Shown: in pieces, positions 1-5,810 of the stretch | Layout of the letters: each line of letters opens with the position of its first letter | Numbering within the stretch: position 1 is the first letter of the stretch | DNA from: Thermoplasmata archaeon | GTDB lineage: Archaea > Thermoplasmatota > Thermoplasmata > Thermoplasmatales > Thermoplasmataceae | Direction of reading: 5' to 3' | Assembly (NCBI GenBank): GCA_021806345.1 | Contig: JAJZXP010000342.1 | Span: 1 to 9,259 of the forward strand | DNA: 9,259 bases | Notes under the pieces: model-generated | The model's input: the letters and a program-made list of their open reading frames with translations, nothing else | What the model was told of the DNA's origin: nothing | Databases searched by the model: none | Made by a program: the position numbers and the translations under genes

Positions 1-2
1 AC

Positions 3-251
3 CTATACAGGAAGGATCTTCCTCGGGGGATCGCGGAATCTGAAGCTGAACTGTCAACCTATCTTGTAGGGGCGCATTTTGGCTTTGACTTCAGGGATGA
101 TTCATCTGCCTATATCAAGGGATGGCTTGATAACGCCAAATCACAGGGCAAGGACTTGGGAAAGGAGAACCTTGACAGGGTGATGAATAATGCAAGGTGG
201 CTGATAAACGAGGTTTCGATAAGATTGAGTGAAAGGCTTAATGAAGGGTAG
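3..251 (+). CDS. ArdC-like anti-restriction / zincin-type protein, C-terminal fragment (5' end outside window)
   Basis: The reading frame is open from the left edge (first full codon at 3) and ends at TAG 249-251, giving the last 82 residues of a longer protein. The segment EAELSTYLVGAHFGF followed by SSAYIKGWL and a closing helix with spaced alanines resembles the C-terminus of ArdC-type proteins (ssDNA-binding anti-restriction proteins with a zincin-like metallopeptidase domain), where a conserved 'EELVAE-G' glutamate helix precedes an 'AYI-WL' motif. The HExxH zinc site and the ssDNA-binding N-domain would lie outside the window, so activity cannot be judged. ArdC-type genes usually ride on plasmids, viruses and integrated elements, so this hints that mobile DNA also lies to the left. 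The match is by remembered family pattern only; another helical protein is possible. Confidence 0.55.
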   Translation, partial: LYRKDLPRGIAESEAELSTYLVGAHFGFDFRDDSSAYIKGWLDNAKSQGKDLGKENLDRVMNNARWLINEVSIRLSERLNEG

Positions 252-323
252 AGGGTATATTCCTTGACAAAATTAGCGAAGTACCTGATACCTTCACATT
301 CAGCTTCGCAAAATATCTACAGG

Positions 324-339
324 AAAAATAATATATTTA
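324..339 (+). promoter_or_regulatory. TATA-box promoter of the thermopsin gene (leaderless)
   Basis: An A-rich BRE-like stretch runs into the TATA-like AATATATTTA. Its centre is about 26 bases before the ATG at 357, the usual archaeal TATA-to-start-site distance, and no Shine-Dalgarno sequence precedes the ATG. This predicts a leaderless mRNA. Confidence 0.6.
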
Positions 340-356
340 CAACATAATTATAGAGT

Positions 357-2414
357 ATGCGAAAAAACACAGTAAGATACGATAAGAAAGTTCTGTTTTT
401 GAGTATTGCGATCGCTTTACTCTTAGCTGCGACAGCTTTTGGAGCAATCTTTAATTATGCGGGCAGTAACTCAACCACTCAAACGCAACACCCCTCCGCA
501 AATTTTGCAAGCAATGTGTCCCCCATAGCTAATATTCTCGGAACTGGATTGCAGGTAAATCCCTTTTCCACATATTCAAGTGAACCTGCCCCTATGGGAA
601 TTGCTGACTATGGAATCGGATCAAATGGGTCACCTTACTACTACAACACAACTTCTTTCCTTGGGGGAGTTAATATTAACTCGCTGAGCACCAACAACGC
701 TTCTAGCGATCAGGAGATGACCTTCCAATTCAACGTTAACTTAGCGTTTTTCGACGGAACTACCCTTTATGTCTACTGGGTCCAGGACGTGGCTTTTGTG
801 AATACGTCTTCTCATCAGATATTTTTCATAGACAACGTATGGAATATGAGTACCTCATCAGCAAATGTACTCGGCTCGACGCTGAGTGGAAATGGCACGA
901 TTGGAAATTCTTCCGGAACTTCTTTCTATTATGATTATGCAGGCAGCTCACTTCCCGGAAATAATGTTTTCCTGACATATCCTTCAAACATCCAGCTCAT
1001 GATGAACAGCACCGTGACAGCTTCTGGTGTTCCAGAAGTAGTTTTCATGTACAATGACGGTTCTGGGTGGGTAACATACGACAATGTGCTTTTCACGTTT
1101 GTGTCAGATTTAACGGGGGACTTTGGTTTTGTGGTCAGTGGATACACGTATGAACCGAACGGCTTCAACCCGTATGACGCCGAGTTAACTCTTGGCGGCC
1201 CAGGCGGAGGATCTTCAACTGTGGATGTACAATCTAACGTGAATCTAACCCTTCAATACTGGAACGGCCACAACTTCCAGGAAATTTCCAATGCGTACAA
1301 CTTTGGTATCCACACAGCTGAAACTATAAGCAACGTAATTTCCGGGTCTTATTATTATATCGCAAACGGTTCATTGTTTGAGAGCGTAACAAGTGGAGCC
1401 GGAGGTCTTGAACAAGTTTATACTTCCTCAGACATTTCACTGCTCAACATATCCACTACTTTGCCATCCGGGATACTTTATGTTAATGGGACTGCACATT
1501 TATTCGTTGGAGGAAACGTAAACCTTACTCTTGCACCGGGAACTTATCAACTAAAAATTTATAGCGGATCGCTACTGTATAAGGAATTGAATGTAACCCT
1601 ATCTGCTGACCAATACCTTCCAATGGATATCACAGAAAGCCTGGTCACTTTTACGGAAACGGGTCTCCCGTCCGGCACCGGATGGTGGGTCAATTTGACA
1701 GGACACTCTTACTTTTCGACGACGAGTTCTATCCTATTCTATGAACCAAACCAAACTTATTCCTACTCCTTATCCACTTTGGATAAGAATTACAAGCCGA
1801 TAATAGAGTTTGGAACCTTTGCCGTTATTGGACAACCAGTTTCACAAAACCCGGTTTTTGAGGCCGTGCTTTATAACATTACTCTAACGGAAACCGGTCT
1901 TCCATCCGAAACCACTTGGACGGTTTCACTTGGTGGGACTTCCCACGCTTCAGCTACTTCAAGTGTCAGTTTTGATAGGATGAATGGTTCATATAAATTT
2001 TCGGTTTCGAATCTTTCGTTGTATTACACCCTTAATTATACTATGTCCATAACAGTGAATGGAAGAAACGTTTCTGAAAATGTCGAGTTCCTGCACTATG
2101 CTTACATAACAGGCACTATCTCGCCAGACAATGCCACACTAACAGTCAATGGCAAGGTCGTAAGCACAAGTGGGGGAAAATTCAATATCTCGGTAGTAGG
2201 GGGAAACTACAGCATCATCGCATCATCTTCGGGTTATAACTCATACTACGCTAATTTGTCAGTCTCAGCCGGAAATGTGAAGAACATCGACATATCGCTT
2301 AGAAGCAACGCAGCACCAGCTTCATCAGACTTGGGATACATTGGGATAGGAATTGTCGCTGTTGCGATTGTGGGGATAGGAGCCTTTATACTTATGAGAA
2401 GAAAGAAGATCTGA
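357..2414 (+). CDS. Thermopsin-family (peptidase A5) acid protease, membrane-anchored
   Basis: This 685-residue protein starts with a signal peptide or anchor (KK at 10-11, hydrophobic core about 13-33). Residues about 62-330 carry thermopsin features: EPAPMGIADYGI (76-87), a YYYNT-FLGGVNI stretch (94-107), and MTFQFNVNL leading to YVYWVQDVAFVN and IFFIDNVWNMS (121-165). Thermopsins are secreted acid- and heat-stable endopeptidases of Sulfolobales and Thermoplasmata, with optimum near pH 2. Downstream are a PEGA-like beta unit (about 355-428), two 'TETGLPS' modules (from 432 and 511), another PEGA-like unit (about 582-648), and a C-terminal helix (about 659-680) ending in RRKKI. The enzyme should therefore sit on the outer face of the membrane. 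Many NxS/T sequons suggest heavy N-glycosylation. The gene is intact and likely monocistronic. The family call is strong; the exact substrate is unknown. Confidence 0.85.
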   Translation: MRKNTVRYDKKVLFLSIAIALLLAATAFGAIFNYAGSNSTTQTQHPSANFASNVSPIANILGTGLQVNPFSTYSSEPAPMGIADYGIGSNGSPYYYNTTSFLGGVNINSLSTNNASSDQEMTFQFNVNLAFFDGTTLYVYWVQDVAFVNTSSHQIFFIDNVWNMSTSSANVLGSTLSGNGTIGNSSGTSFYYDYAGSSLPGNNVFLTYPSNIQLMMNSTVTASGVPEVVFMYNDGSGWVTYDNVLFTFVSDLTGDFGFVVSGYTYEPNGFNPYDAELTLGGPGGGSSTVDVQSNVNLTLQYWNGHNFQEISNAYNFGIHTAETISNVISGSYYYIANGSLFESVTSGAGGLEQVYTSSDISLLNISTTLPSGILYVNGTAHLFVGGNVNLTLAPGTYQLKIYSGSLLYKELNVTLSADQYLPMDITESLVTFTETGLPSGTGWWVNLTGHSYFSTTSSILFYEPNQTYSYSLSTLDKNYKPIIEFGTFAVIGQPVSQNPVFEAVLYNITLTETGLPSETTWTVSLGGTSHASATSSVSFDRMNGSYKFSVSNLSLYYTLNYTMSITVNGRNVSENVEFLHYAYITGTISPDNATLTVNGKVVSTSGGKFNISVVGGNYSIIASSSGYNSYYANLSVSAGNVKNIDISLRSNAAPASSDLGYIGIGIVAVAIVGIGAFILMRRKKI

Positions 2415-2427
2415 TTACCATAATATA

Positions 2428-2440
2428 TTTTTTTATTTTT
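2428..2440 (+). terminator. T-rich terminator after the thermopsin gene
   Basis: Seven Ts, one A and five Ts begin 14 bases after the TGA at 2412-2414. Archaeal RNA polymerase terminates at such U-tracts without needing a hairpin. Confidence 0.55.
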
Positions 2441-2520
2441 AGATACGGGTATTGCCTAAATCATGATGATACTTGTTAAGCCTTAAAGAGTGAAACAACG
2501 GAATTCAAGCCAAAAAATTG

Positions 2521-2533
2521 GAAATATATAAAA
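2521..2533 (+). promoter_or_regulatory. Strong TATA-like element with no gene at the expected distance
   Basis: GAAATATATAAAA combines a purine-A BRE-like lead with a near-consensus archaeal TATA box. A start site is predicted near 2554, but no start codon with a good frame lies there. It could drive a small RNA or supply a leader of about 190 bases for the gene at 2743. Confidence 0.45.
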
Positions 2534-2596
2534 CCATTTTGAACTTAATTTTATTATATTTTTTTATTTGGGAAAAGCAAGCCATATATTATCATA

Positions 2597-2616
2597 AAGC
2601 CCTCAAACGAGGGCTT
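2597..2616. repeat. Perfect 8-bp inverted repeat (stem-loop)
   Basis: AAGCCCTC, loop AAAC, then GAGGGCTT. The arms pair perfectly with a 4-base loop and stand out from the surrounding AT-rich DNA by their GC content. It could be an RNA hairpin or terminator, a processing site, or a subterminal hairpin left by an IS200/IS605-type element. No transposase gene is present in the window to favour the last option. Confidence 0.6.
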
Positions 2617-2742
2617 AAATCAAATTATAAGAGGTCGGCATAAAACTAAATCCCGTTTCTATGATCCTTTGTTTTACCATTCACGTTAATCCTTAGAATG
2701 AAAAATAGAAACCTTCAGAGTAACAAAAACCAATAACTACTC

Positions 2743-3453
2743 TTGAATATAAATTGCGTGGGTTCCGTAGAAGTTTTAAGCATTTTAGCCACAGTTCTTT
2801 CAATCCTTGCCTTAATAAAAGAAATTATAATTCCTTTGGTATTCAGACCTAAAATTGAGTTATTGTGTGAAAAAGAGAATGAGTTGCCTTATTTAGCAGA
2901 CGATGAACCTTCTAATAATAAATTATTGGAACCTATCGCGTTAGGAGGGAAGAGAATATACTATTATTATCGAATCTGCGTTTTCAACTCTAGAACGCCC
3001 TTTACTTCCACAGCATATAATCTCTATGCAAGAATACTGGCCATCAAGAGAAATGACATAAGGCTTGGGAGGTTCAATACCATACTAATGAGATGGACAA
3101 CCAATAATTTTTATGAAACACTTTCCAGAGGTGAACACTTACTCTTAAATCTCTGTACCGTCGTATATGACTATAATGCAAACGGCAATGAGGAAAGGCA
3201 TTTAATTTTGCCAGGTCACACTGGGGGGCTACAGACTGGTCTAGCTGCTGGATTTAAAATTAATGAGCTTATAGATGGGAAATATGAATACGAGATTGGT
3301 GTCTATGGAAAATCTATAGCAGGTAAGCAATACAAAATTGTAATATCTTTTGGCAGTAGCAAAGGAGAACCAGATGTGAAGATTACTTGCTGCAAGCTGT
3401 CACAATCGAGAATTGTAAAGATAATTAAGCTGGTAAAGGCGTCATTAAGTTAA
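2743..3453 (+). CDS. Membrane-anchored beta-sandwich protein of unknown function
   Basis: This 236-residue protein starts at TTG (2743); an in-frame stop lies at 2734-2736, and the only other early start is GTG at 2758. One N-terminal hydrophobic helix (about 9-34) runs into RPKIEL, followed by a soluble beta-rich domain. The pattern 'RPKIEL ... YYYYRICVFNSRTPFTSTAYNLYARI' and the late strand 'YEYEIGVYGKS' recalls widespread hypothetical proteins in which a short TM helix anchors a CARDB/arrestin-like beta-sandwich domain ('YY-RI-V-N-G---A-N'). The domain is probably cytoplasmic, since no signal cleavage site is seen. There is no catalytic motif. Codon use is AT-rich, unlike the genes after 8150. 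No Shine-Dalgarno sequence or close TATA box was found. Function unknown; a role as a membrane sensor or partner is only a guess. Confidence 0.65.
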   Translation: MNINCVGSVEVLSILATVLSILALIKEIIIPLVFRPKIELLCEKENELPYLADDEPSNNKLLEPIALGGKRIYYYYRICVFNSRTPFTSTAYNLYARILAIKRNDIRLGRFNTILMRWTTNNFYETLSRGEHLLLNLCTVVYDYNANGNEERHLILPGHTGGLQTGLAAGFKINELIDGKYEYEIGVYGKSIAGKQYKIVISFGSSKGEPDVKITCCKLSQSRIVKIIKLVKASLS

Positions 3454-3533
3454 CTTTTACGCTAAAACTTAACACTCCTTAAATATCACTGACCTGAATC
3501 AATGTGGCCGCTTGAAAAAAACTAATGCAAAGA

Positions 3534-3557
3534 GTTAAGTTTTGATGGTAACTTAAC
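3534..3557. repeat. Perfect inverted repeat just upstream of the recombinase gene
   Basis: GTTAAGTT (3534-3541), spacer TTGATGGT, AACTTAAC (3550-3557), ending 7 bases before the TTG at 3565. A third copy, AACTTAAC, lies at 3466-3473, and the palindrome AAGTTAACTT lies at 3447-3456 across the stop codon of the preceding gene. Spacing and location fit an operator for the recombinase gene or recombinase arm/core sites. It may also fold as a hairpin in RNA. Confidence 0.6.
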
Positions 3558-3564
3558 AACTACA

Positions 3565-4158
3565 TTGAGATCCATCGTAAGATCTTCAGAAAAGTTTCAG
3601 GTGAGGATCCTCAGACCAAGTGAATTTGAAATCATAAGAGATTCCATGGATCCGGTTACCCGGAGAATAAACACCTCCCTTCTCTTAACTGGTATGAGAT
3701 ATGCTGAATTGCAGAGATTCAGAGAGAATCCTGATTGCCTTGATGTTAAGTTCATTTACCTTCCTCGAGGATCAATGCTAAAGGTCAAGGCAAAGCAGAA
3801 AGAGATGACAATAAGGCTATCGGATATGGGAAAGACATTGCTGCCAGATCTATTTCAGGTTCCACATCCACTTCCTGAACTCCCAGCCCTTGACATGAAG
3901 CTCAGAAGACTCTCAAAATGGATCCTCGAGGGAGCTCCAATAAACAACAAATCTTTTAGAAAGACCTGGGAATCATGGCTTGTGTTTTATTATCCTGATA
4001 AGTCGCTTCAAATAGCATTGAGTCAAGGTCATACCACAACAACTCAATACTAGCATTACCTGAATATTCCTTTTGAAGAGAATGATAGGAGGGAAATGAG
4101 GAGTGGGTGGAGGGTTGGGTATAATGATCCTACCTACCACAATTTCTGCGCACTTTGA
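3565..4158 (+). pseudogene. Archaeal tyrosine recombinase/integrase, catalytic domain, interrupted by TAG before the nucleophile
   Basis: Translation from TTG 3565 gives 162 residues and stops at TAG 4051-4053. Visible active-site landmarks are the box I arginine in LLLTGMRYAEL (R45), the beta-hairpin lysines in KVKAKQKEMTIRLS (76-79), a K-x-x-R pair in NKSFRKTW (K129, R132; archaeal SSV-like integrases also use KxxR instead of HxxR), and QGHTTTTQY (H156). In this superfamily the nucleophilic tyrosine sits about nine residues after that histidine. The frame continues past the TAG with HYLNIPFEEN, putting a tyrosine exactly at H+9, and then runs to TGA 4156-4158. A single nonsense codon therefore separates the tyrosine from the rest. 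The protein also lacks an N-terminal core-binding domain. Read-through or sequencing error are alternatives to a dead gene. A remnant of an integrated element is the simplest reading. Confidence 0.75.
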
Positions 4159-4180
4159 CCTTTTTCACAATAACAAATTC

Positions 4181-4190
4181 TTTATAAGTA
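4181..4190 (+). promoter_or_regulatory. TATA box for the 4-TM protein gene (leaderless)
   Basis: TTTATAAGTA is centred about 24 bases before the ATG at 4208, with no Shine-Dalgarno sequence before the ATG. This is the same leaderless arrangement as at the thermopsin gene. It sits right after the extended frame of the recombinase remnant, so the gene is transcribed on its own. Confidence 0.55.
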
Positions 4191-4207
4191 ATGATTATTG
4201 AAACAAG

Positions 4208-4930
4208 ATGACCGCGCCGTCAAATGAAGGATATGACGCAGCCCATATCAATAAAATTTTAGCAAATCATCTTGCATCTAATGACAGGGGCTTTTTTATT
4301 GTAGAAATGTGTGTAAAATTTTTTCCAATAATCCTTTCTTCGCTTATAGCCGTTTATTCAATTATAACCACTTCGATTTTTTATGATACAAATCAGGTGG
4401 CCAATTTATCATTTTACATTTTAATGGCTTCCGTTCTCGTTTTCGTGCTTTCAATTTATATTATGCTATTATTAAATAAAAATATGCTCGTCGAACTGAG
4501 AATATCCAAAAAGATAATTGAACATTCCAGGCCATCGGACGAATATACTGTTCAATACCTTTATAAGCCAATATACGACGACAGCATAGTAAGGTCAATT
4601 AGGAAAACAGCAAGTGAGCTGTCAAGCACTGCCTTTGTTATTCTATTTCCGGGTGGGATCGCAGATATAGTTCTTGGATTCGCTTCTAATGACCCACAAA
4701 TAGGTATAAACAGTACCGGTCAAATAATTACGGGCATTGTATTCTTGGCGTTTTCAATGTTATTGCTACTACATAGTATTAGGGTTGAGCAAAGAAATCT
4801 GAAGAAATCAAAGGCTAAAGAAACAGATACAATGAGGATCATAATAGAGAAAGTTCAAGAAGTCCCCTTAAAGACAGAAGAAATAAGAGTAATATTTAAC
4901 GAGAATGGACCATCCCTACTCTATTCTTGA
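4208..4930 (+). CDS. Four-helix membrane protein of unknown function
   Basis: This 240-residue protein has an ATG start supported by a well-placed TATA box. Predicted layout by eye: a short polar N-terminus, TM1 about 35-57, TM2 about 67-90, a hydrophilic loop of about 50 residues with mixed charges (91-139), TM3 about 140-160, TM4 about 172-190, then a charged cytoplasmic tail (191-240) that may form a helix (RVEQRNLKKSKAKETDTMR) followed by a beta-like end. The 2+2 arrangement of hairpins around a charged cytoplasmic loop recalls small sensor/effector membrane proteins, such as SLATT-type defence effectors, but I see no diagnostic motif and do not assign it. No catalytic residues are evident. 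Flanking genes are not close enough to suggest an operon. Confidence 0.65.
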   Translation: MTAPSNEGYDAAHINKILANHLASNDRGFFIVEMCVKFFPIILSSLIAVYSIITTSIFYDTNQVANLSFYILMASVLVFVLSIYIMLLLNKNMLVELRISKKIIEHSRPSDEYTVQYLYKPIYDDSIVRSIRKTASELSSTAFVILFPGGIADIVLGFASNDPQIGINSTGQIITGIVFLAFSMLLLLHSIRVEQRNLKKSKAKETDTMRIIIEKVQEVPLKTEEIRVIFNENGPSLLYS

Positions 4931-4993
4931 CATCTATATTCTATAGTATCTAACTTAAAGGTGGGCGAAAACCTACCCCTGAAAACTGTGCCG

Positions 4994-5005
4994 TTTATTT
5001 ATATA
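4994..5005 (+). promoter_or_regulatory. TATA box upstream of a short leader and the HEPN-like gene
   Basis: TTTATTTATATA followed by a C-rich stretch is a clear TATA element. A start site about 26 bases on falls at the ATG at 5025, which opens a frame of only 20 codons. The HEPN-like gene begins 127 bases later, so either the leader is long or a second promoter exists. Confidence 0.55.
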
Positions 5006-5024
5006 CCCCCTACCCATGATTTTA

Positions 5025-5087
5025 ATGTCCGAAAAGGAGTTCTTTGCTGGACACTTTAATGGGTCGGAGGGAAACGAGAGGACATAG
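5025..5087 (+). CDS. Possible 20-codon leader peptide or broken N-terminus
   Basis: ATG 5025 lies at the exact leaderless distance from the TATA box at 4994-5005 and reads MSEKEFFAGHFNGSEGNERT before TAG 5085-5087. If the TAG were read, the frame would add only seven codons (STKGLIW) to TGA 5109. A second mini-frame begins at ATG 5105 (13 codons, to TAA). Neither is in frame with the ATG at 5152. It may be an upstream ORF controlling the HEPN-like gene, or the frameshifted remains of an earlier N-terminus. Evidence is positional only. Confidence 0.3.
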   Translation: MSEKEFFAGHFNGSEGNERT

Positions 5088-5151
5088 TCAACCAAGGGGC
5101 TGATATGGTGAAAAAGGTGAACGTACTACAGAGCAAGAAGTTCTAAGTTAT

Positions 5152-5682
5152 ATGGAAGGAATATTTGTTAACGAACTCTTTTGGGTTCTGTCAGCGATAA
5201 AATCAAACTGTGAAAAACTATTTGAGATAGTAAAAGTCCCGGAAACAAGATACATTATACAAATGAATCTTGAGGTTCATTCTCTGATTAAGTCTATTGT
5301 CAATGATTCTTCTCATTTAGCTAATCTTATTGATCCGAGCACCAAGAAAAAAGACGAAAGTGAAGAACATTATAAATTCTGGAAGGAGAGGGGCGAGTAT
5401 CTTAGAAAAATTTTCGACGGTATCGTTGTTGAAGAAATCTTGCAGAAAAAATTAAGGAACTCCATAGAGCACTTTGACGAAAAACTCGACAACTTAGTTC
5501 ATTTGGTATCAAAGAAGACTAAGATTAAGAATCAGAGTCTGGCACACAATATGGTATTCTCAGAAAAGGCGGTACTTCAACCATTTCCAATTCCAGTGAG
5601 AGTCTCTTCTAAGATACCAGTTTCCAGTTACTCGCCATTAACACTAGGCCAATACGGTATTGCAAAATCCAGAAACGATTGA
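5152..5682 (+). CDS. Helical protein with a HEPN-type R-x4-H motif (candidate RNase)
   Basis: This 176-residue protein has ATG 5152; the frame upstream reaches a stop at 5101-5103 without another start, so this start is forced. Residues 1-120 are predicted helical throughout. Near the end of that bundle lies LRNSIEHFDEKLD (101-113), in which R102-N103-x3-H107 fits the R-[N/H/D]-x3-5-H signature of HEPN domains. HEPN proteins are metal-independent RNases found as toxins in toxin-antitoxin and other defence systems. I also recall 'RN--EHFDERLD' from unassigned bacterial proteins. The last 45 residues (132-176) are not helical, are rich in S/P/V, and may be a separate small beta unit or a degraded tail. 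No antitoxin-like gene (for example MNT nucleotidyltransferase) lies beside it. HEPN assignment is inference from a short motif plus helical context. Confidence 0.55.
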   Translation: MEGIFVNELFWVLSAIKSNCEKLFEIVKVPETRYIIQMNLEVHSLIKSIVNDSSHLANLIDPSTKKKDESEEHYKFWKERGEYLRKIFDGIVVEEILQKKLRNSIEHFDEKLDNLVHLVSKKTKIKNQSLAHNMVFSEKAVLQPFPIPVRVSSKIPVSSYSPLTLGQYGIAKSRND

Positions 5683-5744
5683 GATTTTCTGAAAGCCAAA
5701 TATTTTGACTGAACCTCACTGTGCTACTAAGGTAAAGTATCCGG

Positions 5745-5750
5745 AAAAAA
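5745..5750 (-). terminator. Possible U-tract terminator for the minus-strand operon
   Basis: On the minus strand six Ts occur about 60 bases after the stop codon at 5811-5813, next to a TCCGGA palindrome. The octamer TCCGGAAA is present twice, at 5740-5747 and 5760-5767. The region is the convergent gap between the HEPN-like gene and the minus-strand operon and holds no gene of its own. Confidence 0.3.
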
Positions 5751-5810
5751 GAACAGAACTCCGGAAATTAGTGAAAAATCTCTTAAGGTGGATTGGGTTG
5801 GAGGCACGTA

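Larger units (their letters stand above)
2441..2742. other. Intergenic region, AT-rich, with orphan promoter and hairpin
   Basis: No convincing reading frame is present. The stretch contains a strong TATA-like element (about 2521-2533), a T-rich run at 2560-2567, a perfect 8-bp stem-loop (2597-2616), and another AT-rich element near 2622-2629. The TTG-initiated gene at 2743 has no clear TATA box at the expected -26 position (near 2717), so its transcript may come from one of these upstream elements. Confidence 0.4.

Noticed and set aside
276..309. GCGAAG/CTTCGC inverted repeat before the thermopsin promoter
   Set aside because: Only 6-bp arms with a 22-base loop; expected by chance in a window of this size.
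935..1168. Minus-strand open frame of 77 codons
   Set aside because: It lies wholly inside the thermopsin gene, opposite strand, with no promoter, ribosome site or recognisable protein pattern.
4051..4053. TAG as a pyrrolysine codon
   Set aside because: Pyrrolysine use is known from methylamine-using methanogens; nothing here suggests such an organism, and no pyl genes are in the window.
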